DNA from: Maratus speciosus
Taxonomy: Eukaryota; Arthropoda; Arachnida; Araneae; Salticidae
Length of the DNA: 64,000 nt
NCBI GenBank assembly: GCA_963932465.1
Contig: OZ010796.1
Span: 77,458,974-77,522,973, forward strand
Reading direction: 5' to 3'
A program made the translations under genes and the position numbers. The notes beneath the pieces are model-generated. The model had not been told where the DNA came from. It worked only from the letters and a program-made list of their open reading frames with translations, and did no database searches. Positions 1 to 9,290 of the stretch are shown in pieces (positions within the stretch are counted from its first letter, which is position 1; each line of letters opens with the position of its first letter).

Positions 1-243
1 TTTTATTTATCTGTATTAATTCTCAGAAGAAGCCACGAAATTTAAAATTTTACTAATTTAAAAAGTTTTATAACTATCCTCTTCTTAAATAACTCAAAGC
101 AGATTTTTTTCAGTATAAAGTTTACTTGTAATTGTAACTCTTGTTTATTAAAATGTAAGTTTCTGTATTGAATAGTATGTAAAATTGTTTTAAAATTTAA
201 TATTTTAATGCCTTTAACTTTGAAATATAAAAGTATTTGACAA

Positions 244-382
244 GCCGAATATTCGGTATTCGGCCGAATAGTTACTATTCGGCAGGCCGAATATTCGGTA
301 TTCGGCCTAGCAGTTACTATTCGGTTCACCTCTAGGCCGAATATTCGGTATTCGGCCAAAATCACTATTCAGTGCATCCCTA
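244..382 (-). mobile_element. Terminal part of a hAT-like element with subterminal repeats
   Basis: Three copies of a roughly 40-50 bp unit start near 244, 285 and 335. Each contains the core GGCCGAATATTCGG followed by TATTCGGCC and, in most, a form of TTACTATTCGG. On the minus strand the edge at 382 reads TAGGGATGCACTGAATAGTG. That resembles the ends of BED-type hAT transposons (CAGGGATGCACCGAATA-type termini, from general knowledge of the family). No matching opposite end is visible, so the element is truncated or continues beyond the window start. The 107-codon minus-strand reading frame over this region is produced by the repeat and is not a gene. Confidence 0.5.
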
Positions 383-737
383 GTCAACACTGTCTTCGCT
401 AAAATTTTTGGTATTTTTTCATGATGAAGCCACAATCACCCCCCCCCCCCTCCCTCCCGAGCTTATCAATTTAGCCATAATTTCATATTCTAAAAAAAAT
501 TAATAAATGAAAATGATTTGAGAAATATATCATACAACAGTAAAATTTTAAAACATTTTACTTTTTCATTTTAACAGGGCATATGCTTGTGTAAATTGCA
601 GGGAAATGAATTTCCGTTTTTTGTATGTTTCAGGCACTTTCGTATGAACTCATCATTACGTCTGTTTTGAAATTTTAAGTTAAAATCATTTAAACGTTTT
701 AAATCTATAACATTGTTTTTGCACATTTTCATTTTAG
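383..737. other. AT-rich intergenic stretch with a C-homopolymer
   Basis: No gene or bounded element is recognised. A run of about 12 C lies near 437-449. The right edge ends in a pyrimidine-rich tract and AG that could be a splice acceptor (see the candidate exon at 738). Confidence 0.4.
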
Positions 738-782
738 GAACAATACTTTGATCCTATCACTCAAGCTGCTATGGTTGAATAG
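738..782 (+). CDS. Candidate 3'-terminal coding exon (unidentified gene)
   Basis: A T-rich tract ending in ATTTTAG precedes position 738. The frame from 738 reads E-Q-Y-F-D-P-I-T-Q-A-A-M-V-E and stops at TAG 780-782. This looks like the short last exon of a plus-strand gene whose other exons lie left of the window. The second frame stays open to about 945 (ending ...YRRKEIFK), so the frame is not certain. No family was recognised. Short open stretches after an AG are common by chance in AT-rich DNA, so this remains a candidate. Confidence 0.22.
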   Translation, partial: EQYFDPITQAAMVE

Positions 783-865
783 AGGTTATGGCAACAATGA
801 GGTTAAATTTAACACCATCCCAAAAGAAGTACCAACAAAGAGGACTATCAAAGGGCCTGTTCAGA

Positions 866-925
866 AGTGCAGCTCACGCCGCGCGCGCGCTCAGAAGTTT
901 TTGCCATGGAGTAGGTCTTATCGAA
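866..925 (+). repeat. CG-alternating dispersed motif, copy 1
   Basis: A run of alternating GC is followed by GCTCAGAAG and then CATGGAGTAGGTCTTATCG. A related block lies inverted at about 4380-4440, where the minus strand has GCGCGCGAGCTCAGGAG followed by CATGGAGTGGTTCTTTATCG. The two align over about 45 bp at roughly three quarters identity by eye. This suggests a dispersed repeat fragment of unknown class. Confidence 0.35.
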
Positions 926-1093
926 GAAAGGAAATTTTCAAATAATTCAATTATTTCATTATTTTTATGGTTCAAAACAGGTAAAACCAACGACTATATT
1001 TCTTTATCTTTCCAAAACATGGTTTTTGTAACAGAAATACATGCCTATGTTCACTCAGATAAAATTCAAAATATATCGGAAAGAGTCACGTGA

Positions 1094-1887
1094 CCTATTT
1101 TATCCACTTCAGCTTGATCAGCAATCAGTCAACCACAAATATCGCGCAAACTACCCCAAAAAAATTATGTGGGCGATTTGATCACGTGATTGTGCATTTT
1201 GTGCTTATGTTTCATTGGTTATGCTTTGTTTGGTAGGTTGACTGATACAATTTAACAATTCAATTGGAGATCTTAATATTATAACTTTTTAACAATTTTC
1301 TTTTTATTTGTTTAAAAATGATTTATCAGTTGCTTTATATTTTTCGTGATAGAATGCTGTTAATAAACCAAAATTGTGTATCAACATATTTCAAGATTTT
1401 GAAATTTGCAATGTTAGACAATTTTTCAGAGAAGGTTTTAGTATATATATTTCTTATTTTATGATTGCCGTGCGGATTAATACCGTGTGAATAACAGACA
1501 AAATGCATCATAAAACATGAGAAACAAATGACACTCAAAATCACGTTAGTATAAGCAAAATACTTATACTTTCAGTAAAAAAATTATAAGCATTCTAATA
1601 ATATATTTTATTCACTACAAAACTAGATGGCAAACCCCATATATTTTATCTCTTTAAAAACGAGATAAAATATTGTGCAGATATTTTTAGTTAAAATAAT
1701 ATACATCTAATACATTTTATTTTTATAATATTTTCATATTGATTTTAATACCATAAAATATGATTAGCATCCTAATCTCGATAAAAATTCACTCCTAAAG
1801 TACTCAAAAAGAAAAAAGAAAGAAAAACATCAAGAAATTACCCTACGCTCAAACGGATATTTTCGCAAAATACTTATTTTTTCATTT
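1094..1887. other. AT-rich intergenic stretch without a recognised feature
   Basis: The stretch is AT-rich and contains two CACGTG palindromes (about 1087 and 1182). No reading frame longer than about 70 codons and no TIR pair was seen. Small frames here look like chance. Confidence 0.4.
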
Positions 1888-1911
1888 GCTTTATATATAT
1901 ATATATATATA
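1888..1911. repeat. TA dinucleotide microsatellite, left of hAT-like element
   Basis: TTTGCTTTATATATAT leads into the hAT-like element at 1912. The mirror sequence, TATATATAAAGCAAA, follows the element at about 3101-3130. The element therefore inserted in the middle of a pre-existing TA-rich palindromic microsatellite. Confidence 0.7.
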
Positions 1912-2046
1912 CAGGGCACGAAATGGAAAAATCCACGAACCGGAACGCTATTTCAAAATTATTGTCGACTATTTTTTTTTTTTTAAGTATAGTAAAGTCC
2001 TGATTATCCGAGTCCCGCTTAACCGAGTTTCCGCCTCAACCGAGTT

Positions 2047-2332
2047 ATTTTCTTCTGATGGACTGATGGCTTCCATTATTATGAAACAGCCATTATAAAT
2101 CAAGTGTTAGGTGAAGATGAAAAAGCAGTCGTAAAAAGTTAGAACTCTGATTTTCTGGTCAGAATGGGAAAAAAAATTATGGCCATTTTTTTTTTTTTTT
2201 TTTTTCCCCATTCTGACCAGAAAATCAGAGTTCTAACTTTTTACGGCTGCTCTTTCATCTTCAGCTAACACTTCATTTATAATGCATGGCTGTTTCATAA
2301 TAATGGAAGCCATCAGTCGATCAGAAGAAAAT
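2047..2332. repeat. Internal long inverted repeat of the Tigger-like element
   Basis: The left arm starts ATTTTCTTCTGATGGACTGA at 2047. The right arm ends with its near-complement, ...GATCAGAAGAAAAT at 2332. The arms are about 135-140 bp and nearly contiguous across an A/T-homopolymer centre. The same dyad is inherited by all satellite monomers, where the centre has been enlarged. Confidence 0.8.
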
Positions 2333-2582
2333 GATCTATTGCAAAGGTATAAGTTTGACTGAAAAAACTATTTAATACTTTGAGCAGCTTTGAGAAGAGG
2401 CTACACCTGCAATTTTCATGACACTAATAGAATCATATAGCTACCAATTTGGACGGTTTTGTTATCTCTAAAATTGAAAACAAATTTTTGCCATATTGAA
2501 TCGTTGACAATTCTTAGATTTCGGCGATTGGATTAGGCAAAATTTTCTGGTAAGTTTTAGTGGTAAGAATAAATCTTAGAAA

Positions 2583-2807
2583 TTGGTAGTTATGCAGTCG
2601 AGTAATACTGCAGCAAAATTGACATTCAAGGAACAAAAAACTATCAAGAGCTTTTTCAAAGAAACAATTTCATTCCCCGTATTTCTTAAAAGTAAAGGAA
2701 ATGTACATCAAAGAAATGTTACTAGTACCCTAAAAATAAATGAATTAAGTGGAAATTTATATTTCATCTCCTCAGTTGGTGACGATTTGTGTCAATCCGG
2801 TTTATAG
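2583..2807 (+). pseudogene. Possible remnant of a transposase C-terminus inside the Tigger-like element
   Basis: A 74-codon frame lies in the 3' half of the element. It contains FKEQKTIKSFFKET, which loosely resembles the short basic K-Q-x-x-I-x-x-F-F-K tail often seen at the C-terminus of pogo/Tigger-type proteins (general family knowledge). No DDE catalytic region is present and the frame is too short to act. It could also be chance. Confidence 0.22.
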
Positions 2808-3100
2808 GAGTTTTTTGCTGATCCGAGGTGAGCTTAGTCCATATTAGCTGGGATAATCGGGACTTTACTGTATAGCAAATTTACATTTAACCGTAGAAAA
2901 ACCAATTTTAAAAAATGCATTCAAGATTCTAAATAATGAGAAAAAAAAGTTACAGAGAGACTGAAAGTGTAATAATATTTTTTAATAATTCCACGAACCG
3001 GAACAATATTTTCCATACTTTCACGAACCGGAGCAATATTTGTCACAATTTCACGAACCGGAACATCGTTCCGGTTTGCTCCGGTACATTTCGAGCCCTG

Positions 3101-3142
3101 TATATATATATATATATATATAAAGCAAAAAAAAAGCCCCTA
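3101..3142. repeat. TA microsatellite and A-run right of the hAT-like element
   Basis: TATATA repeats run to about 3122, then AAGCAAAAAAAAA. This is the mirror half of the TA tract at 1888-1911. Confidence 0.6.
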
Positions 3143-3150
3143 TATATACA

Positions 3151-3980
3151 TAGAGTTGCAAAAAACCCGCAGATTTTGAGGGACGGGAATAAACTCGGGA
3201 ATTTTGGGGAATAAACCCGGAATTTTGGGGAATATTGGAAATTTTGAAGGAGTTTTGAAGATAAACAAAACCAGTTATTTTTCAATTTGAAATTTTTATT
3301 TTAAAGAAATTTCAGGGAAGAACGTTCGAAAAAGATATATTTTATATCATGAATTCACATAACTTATGATTTTACAGTCTAAGTCCTTATAATTCATTAG
3401 CTTTACGACAATGGCGGCTATAAATAGGTGTAGATTTAAATGTTGCTTTAAAAAATAATTTTTTTTTTTTTTAGTTTCTGTTGGCTCGCATATCTCTTAT
3501 TCAGGCATACTTTATATTTATTTTCTAACGAGTTGCTTTGTATTTTTGCAATGATTTCTTTTAATTTTGTTCATTTTCTTTTTTGTTTACATCCGTTGAT
3601 TCGAAGAACAGAGGTGAAGTTTATATTCATGCCAGGGAAGATGAATCTCTCATCTGCCTCTTTCACTTTTTACTTATGAACGATAAAAATACAAAATTAC
3701 TTATGATATTTTATTTTCTCTTACTTAATATTTCTGCAGCTTAAGCCTGCATTTCGTTAGTTTTCATGCAAACCGTGCATTTAAAAAAATATTTTAAATT
3801 ATTAGTTTTGTTTACATTGACAAAAATTGAAATTATTAAAAATAATTGAAAATAATAAATTAAAAATTTTTCATGCTTAAAACTTTCTGAAAACTCCCGG
3901 AAATTTAAAAAAATTCCTTCCCAAAAAACCCGGTTTATTCCCGGGAATAAACCCGGTTTTTTCCACCCTTTGCAACTCTA
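3151..3980. mobile_element. hAT-like non-autonomous element with perfect 8-bp target duplication
   Basis: Both ends start TAGAGTTGCAAA in inverted orientation (3151-3162 and 3969-3980). TATATACA is present directly outside both ends (3143-3150 and 3981-3988), a perfect 8-bp duplication typical of hAT. Subterminal CGGGAATAAACCCGG-type repeats occur next to both ends. The interior is AT-rich and non-coding, so the element is non-autonomous (830 bp). Confidence 0.82.
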
Positions 3981-4218
3981 TATATACATATATATCACTT
4001 TGAAACGAAACTTTAAATATTAAAAGGCGTTCAAATATAAAACTTTCGATAAATACCTCATTTTCTCGTATTTAAATAAGTATTTTATTATTATAATAGA
4101 AATACATGTGCTTCTGTATTATTAATATAAAAATTTATCTTTATAAAAAATATCTTACTTCATATGAAAAATATAAAGCAATCAAAAAAAAAAAAAAAAA
4201 AAATCACGAATACATTTT

Positions 4219-4293
4219 GGGACGCGAAGGATTCGAACCCATAGCCCCTAGTCTCGAGTTCAAAGCGCTATCCATTCAGCCATCTAGCTCGTC
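4219..4293 (-). tRNA. tRNA-like sequence, probably a pseudogene or tRNA-derived SINE head
   Basis: On the minus strand an A-box-like TGGCTGAATGGATAGCGC is followed about 30 nt later by a B-box-like GGGTTCGAATCC. This spacing fits a tRNA, and the D-arm resembles arginine tRNAs. Acceptor-stem and T-stem pairing are poor by hand, no convincing anticodon stem forms, and no anticodon is assigned. A run of about 20 T on the same strand (A on plus, 4184-4203) follows, as a Pol III terminator or SINE tail would. A functional tRNA gene is not supported. Confidence 0.4.
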
Positions 4294-4379
4294 TTTTACT
4301 TGCAACAAATTATCTTTATAATTAGCACCATAATTAATCAAATCGTTATTTGTTCGTGAACGCGGTAAACTTTTATTGC

Positions 4380-4440
4380 ATCCACGATAAAGAACCACTC
4401 CATGTTCCTGTCTCCTGAGCTCGCGCGCGCTGCGCGCATG
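4380..4440 (-). repeat. CG-alternating dispersed motif, copy 2
   Basis: This is the inverted relative of the block at 866-925, sharing GC-alternating sequence, GCTCAG and CATGGAGT. It lies just upstream, in minus-strand sense, of the tRNA-like sequence at 4219-4293, but copy 1 has no tRNA-like neighbour. Confidence 0.35.
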
Positions 4441-4568
4441 CTTCTTGAACACGCTCAAAGAGACACGTGATAATCCTGAAGAGGTGTATTATCAGCAAGA
4501 AAGGTATAAATTTACATATTAATCTTAAATATATTTAAGTTTTGATTTTGTCATGGAATTTCATTTTT

Positions 4569-4585
4569 TGTGTGTGTGTGTGTGT
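4569..4585. repeat. TG dinucleotide microsatellite
   Basis: About eight TG units; no associated gene. Confidence 0.9.
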
Positions 4586-4693
4586 TAGTAATTAACACTG
4601 TATTGGGCCAGTGTGACCTTACAGATACATATATGGAAAAAAAAATCTGTTTTCATATTAGTAAACTTCATACCTAGCATCTATCTTTCCTAT

Positions 4694-4873
4694 CCCAATA
4701 GCAGAAAATTTACTTTTAATGTTTTTAAGCATTTTGCTAATTTTTATTTAATAATAATCTCAAGTTTTAGTAATAAATAATAAAGAACTAAACATAATAT
4801 AAAGTTGGAAAAAAATCCAATGGAAAAAAAATCTGCGACGCATGTCACCCATCAGGAACTTTCTGCTACCGGG
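4694..4873. mobile_element. Short hAT-like MITE, CCCARTAGCAGAAA family, copy 1
   Basis: The left end CCCAATAGCAGAAA and the inverted right end CCCGGTAGCAGAAA match at 12 of 14 positions. TTTCCTAT is duplicated perfectly at 4686-4693 and 4874-4881. The 180-bp element is non-coding. A subterminal ATCTGCGAC motif recurs in copy 2 (5627-5926). Assignment to hAT rests on the 8-bp duplication; other superfamilies with 8-bp duplications are not excluded. Confidence 0.78.
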
Positions 4874-4920
4874 TTTCCTATGTGTTTGGAATGCAGTGCT
4901 ATGCAGTTTCAGTTCATTTA

Positions 4921-5434
4921 CAGTAGAAGATCTTTATAACGCAATTCTATATAACGCAATTCTCCATATAACGCACAACTTCTCAGATGTAAACAGTGAA
5001 TTTTGAAGTTAAAAAGCACCTACATTTTCACATTGTAAAATATTGTTACTCTCTAGAGGACTAAATTTGATACATTAGTTCAACTTTATTTTCTAATTTA
5101 AGATCTTTTTACAGAAAAAAATGCTATTACAATAAACATTTTGAAAATGTCTAATATAAGGGATGGTTGTGTTATATGGGTGTGTGGATATTTGGATCAT
5201 GTTTATAAAGGAAATTTAACAATGTCTGACCTATATTATGCAAAAATTTATAATTTGGATAACTCTTGATAACAAGGAATGCAGTATAAAGATATTCTAA
5301 TGTATTTTGATATGTTTCAGACATATTTGGCTATGCTTACAAGGTGGATTTAATGATGTGATCCATATAACGCAAAATTCTATATAACGCACAACCTTGC
5401 GTTTTTAGGTTTGCGTTATAAAGATCTTCTACTG
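4921..5434. mobile_element. Pogo/Tigger-like MITE with perfect 24-bp TIRs
   Basis: Positions 4921-4944 and 5411-5434 are perfect inverted repeats beginning CAGTAGAAGATCTTTATAAC. TA flanks both ends (4919-4920 and 5435-5436). Extra subterminal ATAACGCA copies lie close to both ends. The interior (514 bp total) is AT-rich and non-coding. Its TIR differs from the CAGTAAAGTCC family that gave rise to the satellite, so it is a separate family. Confidence 0.88.
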
Positions 5435-5626
5435 TATTTAGTATCGTCTATCAGTCAGATACATTTGCCCAATAACATACATTTTCTTCCGATATTAGAT
5501 AGAAATCCATGACGTGTTAGATTTGGAAGTTTTTTTATAATAGAATAGAGTAATGTTGTTGGTATAGAAATAGCATATAAAATTTAATTTTGTCATAACA
5601 TTATGCAAGTTAGAAAAACAAGTCTG

Positions 5627-5926
5627 CCCAGAAGCAGAATTTTCTGTGTCAGTCTGCAGCAAACTAAAATTTATCTGCGACCTAACAATGCTAGGCTAAG
5701 CTTACTGTCATAAAAAGTAATATAGACCCATAAAATAAGCGAAATTTGCATTTATAAAGAAACTATAATAAAAGGATAACACAAATACCACAAATCTAGA
5801 GACTTAAAGTAAATTTTAGCTATTTTTTAAGCTCAAGCATTTCTTTTTAAGCTTGTGGGATTGATCTGCAAGGTTTAAAATAATCTGCAGCGCCCGCTTC
5901 CGTGCTGCACTGTTTCTGCTACTGGG
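5627..5926. mobile_element. Short hAT-like MITE, CCCARTAGCAGAAA family, copy 2
   Basis: The left end CCCAGAAGCAGAAT and the inverted right end CCCAGTAGCAGAAA match at 12 of 14. CAAGTCTG is duplicated perfectly at 5619-5626 and 5927-5934. At 300 bp it is longer than copy 1 and shares the ATCTGCGAC subterminal motif. Confidence 0.78.
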
Positions 5927-5934
5927 CAAGTCTG

Positions 5935-6364
5935 TATTTCTGAAATAGATATTCCTAACATGTATTTAATATGAAAAGCATTTTTATTAATAGTTTAAAA
6001 AAAAAAGCAAATTGCAATTGAATTTTCAAAATTCACTGTTTATAGAAATTTTTTTAACGCAAATTTCAATGAAAGTAAGCCTTTCAATATTATTTTTTCA
6101 TTTTCTTACATAATTATAACCTTGTTATTAAATTATGATTAAAGGTACCATTAAAAACAGTGAAAGTTTTGATTATCTTTGTGAAATCCAGAATTTTTAT
6201 AAATCTAGTCTTAGTCCTGATACAGGATTTTCGAGGTTATACTTTATTAAATTAGACATGTATCGCTGACACATGACATGCATTTGACTGTTGGAAGAAA
6301 ATTGCCGCCTGACTGCTTAGATTTTATGGGGTAAGGTTAAACATCATTGTTGTAATAAAACATT
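5935..6364. other. AT-rich stretch without a recognised feature
   Basis: No bounded element or convincing reading frame was seen. Confidence 0.4.
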
Positions 6365-6523
6365 TCATATTTAGAATAAATTTAAATGTAGTTTCATCCC
6401 CCCCCCCCTTCCAATGTATACATTTTGAAAATGACAACAAAGGGGAATTTTCAACAATATTTTGTAATGTTGCTTAAGACCTTTTAAATTTGTTTTTAAA
6501 ATAGAAATTTATTTTAAGATTGT
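6365..6523. repeat. Segmental direct repeat, copy 1
   Basis: The segment shares CATATTTAGAATAAATTTAA, a C-homopolymer, GTATACATTTTGAAAATG and TTCAACAATATTTT with 8268-8455 in the same order and orientation. The right side is cut by the hAT-like element at 6532. Confidence 0.65.
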
Positions 6524-6531
6524 ATCAGAAG

Positions 6532-7737
6532 TAGGGTGTCAACGATTTTAATCATGATTTTAATCAAGTGATTTTTTTCAAAAAAAATCATGGATTAAAA
6601 TCAAAAAATTTTTTAATGTTTAAAATGACATAAAGTATTCAAATTATTGTGACTTATGGATACACAAAACAAAGCTTTAAATAATTGTTTCCAAGTATAA
6701 TTCCTGAGTATTGTGAAAAATTTTAAGTACAGTAAGTTTGTAAAAAGCATGTTTTTTTATCTAACAAACATAAAAAGCATTTAATTTAAAAATATTTAAA
6801 TCTAATATAACTTTCAATGTCATAATTTCCTTTTAATAATCAAGTTATTCATTCTTTTATATACAATAAACACAGCAATAGTGTCAATGATTTTAATCAA
6901 GTGATTTAAATCAGATGATAAAATCACATATTTTCTGATTTTTTAAAATGTTGTGAAAAAGCATGATAATCAATAATGAAAACGATCACTAAATCACTTG
7001 TAAAAAATGTAATATTTGTTATTGTTAATTATAACAATATTAAACTGTGTAAAAAGATGTTATTATACATTTTAAAAAATCTAACTAAATGTTAAATAAC
7101 TTCAAAACATTATAATATTTAGTAGCTATTCAAATCTTTTAATATTGTGGGGGAAAATATCTGATTTAAATTTCAAAAATACAATTTTTGTACTCTATTT
7201 ATAAATTATGTGTAAGTTTGCTGTATACATTGCTACAATTTTTGATCAATTTGATAGACATACGCTTTAAAACCTGTGTAAAATTACTGGCTGCTTTATG
7301 AATTTATCAAACTATTATTTATCACCTTTTTTCAACCACTTTTTCAAAAATGTAGATTGTGTTCTTAATTAAACAGTTAACTGTTTAATAATTACAAAAT
7401 TTAATCTGTATCATCAATTTAAAATTTAAATGCAATTTATCAATAACTTTAAAATATAAGCAGTATTTAATATTGGTTTACATAATTATTATAAAATATT
7501 AATGCACATAATGTTATATGTTACTAAAGAAATTTTTATGCAGTTTTTTGTAATTTCTATAATTTCTATAATTACATAATTAAAATTTTATTAATTAAAG
7601 CAAAAAAACATATAGATTATGTTAGTAATTGGAGAGTTATTCATTTTTGAAATGCTTAATTCTTGGTAGATGTTAATATTTTAACACGGGAAAAAAAATA
7701 AAAAAAATCAGATTTAATGAATAAAAAAAAAATCAGA

Positions 7738-7768
<31 letters not shown>

Positions 7769-7786
7769 TGATTTTTTTACACCCTA
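6532..7786. mobile_element. hAT-like non-autonomous element with perfect 8-bp target duplication
   Basis: Both ends read TAGGGTGT inward, followed by sequence containing ATCATGATTT. ATCAGAAG is duplicated exactly at 6524-6531 and 7787-7794. An internal second copy of the terminal motif (GTGTCAATGATTTTAATCAA) lies near 6880. The 1,255-bp interior is AT-rich without coding capacity. T and A homopolymers sit next to the right end. Confidence 0.83.
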
Positions 7787-7794
7787 ATCAGAAG

Positions 7795-8267
7795 TAACAT
7801 GATAAACAAGTGGGTAAGTGTGATTGCACAGAGGGTTTCATTTATTCATTTTCCATTTTATTCACAATTAGCCGAATTTTCAGTGGTGTAACTTTATATA
7901 AAGCTAAAAGTTTTAGTGTATGTTTTTTTAAGAATATGCATGGGGAGGCGGTTTTGTGTGTGTGTAGGTTTTTATTTTTGGGACCCATTTTGTGAAAAGT
8001 AAGTTATTTTTGTGATAAATAACATTTTGTAATGAAAGTTGAAATCATGTTACTCGAATTTAAATGAAGACTTTGACAAAACTTCTTTAAATCCCCTTGT
8101 TTCCTAAAGTTCCTAAAGTTTGTTTTCAGTGAGCTGGTTTTATTTACAATTTACACATTTTAAAACAGTTTGTGTGAAAAAGAATGTTACAAAGGGGCCT
8201 ATTTTATTAGATTTTTGTGAAAGGGCCCTAAATTTTGCTTGGAACACGACCCCTTATATATATTTTC
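7795..8267. other. AT-rich stretch without a recognised feature
   Basis: The stretch contains a short TG run near 7957 and weak purine-rich repeats. A 61-codon frame starting at 7810 shows no recognisable domain and is probably chance. Confidence 0.35.
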
Positions 8268-8455
8268 ATATTTAGAATAAATTTAATTTTTAACGTTTCA
8301 TTCCCCCCCCCCCCCCAATTATTGTTTAAAAAGATATGTTTGTATACATTTTGAAAATGGTAACAAAGGTGAGTGTTCAACAATATTTTAAGAAGTTGCT
8401 TAAGACTTTAAGAAGTTATTTATATTTACTTTAATCTAAAAACTAATATTTTAAA
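8268..8455. repeat. Segmental direct repeat, copy 2
   Basis: This is the counterpart of 6365-6523, with an extra AATTATTGTTTAAAAAGATA-like insertion and a longer C-run. It lies immediately upstream of the candidate exon at 8524. Confidence 0.65.
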
Positions 8456-8523
8456 AGATTCATAATCCTTTGCATTACAATTATTGCTATTTAACTAAAT
8501 TTCAATATTTTCTTTTAACACAG

Positions 8524-8638
8524 GAGAATAGTGACCTCATGGAGGAATGCAATTCCGCTGCGAGGAGTGGAATTCAACAACCCTATCGAATCTCTCAAGG
8601 AACTTCAGCAGAGAAGAATACATATTTTCTTGTCTTGA
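8524..8638 (+). CDS. Candidate 3'-terminal exon with downstream polyadenylation signal (unidentified gene)
   Basis: TTTTCTTTTAACACAG ends at 8523 and is a good splice-acceptor context. The frame from 8525 reads RIVTSWRNAIPLRGVEFNNP... and continues ESLKELQQRR to a TGA at 8636-8638. Another frame from 8524 (ENSDLMEECNSAARSG...) is open to a TAA at 8650-8652, so the coding frame is uncertain. The local base composition is less AT-rich than its surroundings, and AATAAA lies 110-120 bp downstream. Together these fit a last exon plus 3' UTR of a plus-strand gene. No family was recognised. Confidence 0.35.
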
Positions 8639-8749
8639 CAAGAAAATTTTAAATGAAAATATTTACATGTCCAGTTAAAGGTGTTGTCAAAACACTTCAT
8701 CTGTTGTTAAAATTGCTATCAATGCTACATTTGTTTTTTCTTTTTGTTC

Positions 8750-8755
8750 AATAAA
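8750..8755 (+). promoter_or_regulatory. Possible polyadenylation signal AATAAA
   Basis: A canonical hexamer 112 bp after the stop of the candidate exon at 8524-8638, followed by a GT/T-rich stretch. Chance occurrence in AT-rich DNA is common, so its weight depends on the exon being real. Confidence 0.35.
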
Positions 8756-8824
8756 ATTGTTAGTGAATAATGTTGTTTCTTTTCCCAACGATATTCTAAA
8801 TTGCATATTTGGCTCCTGCTTTTG

Positions 8825-9290
8825 GCATAAAAAGCTACAATCTTATGCCATTTTAAAGTTTTACATTTCTTTAAAAGTTAGTAGATTTAAGAAATATTGA
8901 ATAAAATCAATGGTTAATTGCAACAAGACAAGATTAAGAAAGAATAACTGCAAGATAGTACCTAATAGGTTGGTATTTATCCAATCAAGACATTGTTCCT
9001 TCTAACCCAGTAGCTAAATTTTAAAGTTATACTTGAACACAATTTCAAGTTTCAACAAATGTTTTAAATGATAGAAAGAATTAAGTTGATGCATTTCTAA
9101 AGTTATTTTGGAGCATAATTTATTTGTAAATATATGAACTGCTTTAAATTGACATTTAGCAAGTGCTAATTAATTAGCATAAAAAAGCTTAACAATTAAT
9201 ATTTCTTTAAAAGTTAGTCAATTTAAGTAGTGTGAATTAAATCAAGGGATAATTACAACAAAGTATATAATGTGTTAGTGTTTATCTTTT
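8825..9290. repeat. Degenerate direct repeat pair
   Basis: About 8825-8940 and 9177-9260 share GCATAAAAA, TTTCTTTAAAAGTTAGT and a following AATTGCAACAA / AATTACAACAA element in the same order. It looks like an old local duplication with small indels. Confidence 0.45.

Larger units (their letters stand above)
1990..2870. mobile_element. Tigger/pogo-like element, intact relative of the satellite's source
   Basis: The left end TAGTAAAGTCCTGATTATCC and the inverted right end CAGTAAAGTCCCGATTATCC match at 18 of 20 positions. The element is flanked by TA at 1988-1989 and 2871-2872, as expected for the Tc1/mariner superfamily. A large internal inverted repeat spans about 2047-2332 with its centre in a T-rich tract near 2190. 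Positions 1990-2352 align closely to the first half of every satellite monomer at 12367-64000. This copy keeps AAACAGC in the left arm (within ATTATTATGAAACAGCCATT), which all monomers lack. The 3' part (2353-2870), including the right TIR, has no counterpart in the satellite. Confidence 0.85.
1912..3100. mobile_element. hAT-like non-autonomous element, interrupted by a Tigger-like insertion
   Basis: The ends are CAGGGCACGAAATG on the left and, on the opposite strand, CAGGGCTCGAAATG on the right, matching at 13 of 14 positions. Both sides are flanked by TATATATA, consistent with an 8-bp hAT duplication but not diagnostic inside a TA microsatellite. Subterminal copies of CCACGAACCGGAAC or TTCACGAACCGGAAC occur near 1931, 2991, 3025 and 3050, the usual layout for hAT transposase binding sites. 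Removing the nested element at 1990-2870 leaves about 300 bp, a MITE-sized element with no coding capacity. Confidence 0.7.

Noticed and set aside
42..365. 107-codon minus-strand protein
   Set aside because: Half of it is translated from the CCGAATATTCGG repeats of a hAT-like end; the rest is low-complexity AT-rich sequence.
788..1093. 101-codon plus-strand frame beginning MATMRLNLTPSQ
   Set aside because: No recognisable domain. It crosses the CG-alternating repeat fragment and then AT-rich sequence; better explained by chance than by a gene, though RNA evidence could change this.
2936..3285. Overlapping 80-92-codon frames on both strands
   Set aside because: They are translated from the hAT-like subterminal repeats and a TA microsatellite (runs of Y-I).
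4219..4293. Functional tRNA gene on the minus strand
   Set aside because: A- and B-box-like blocks are present, but acceptor, anticodon and T stems pair poorly by hand; kept only as a tRNA-like pseudogene or SINE head.
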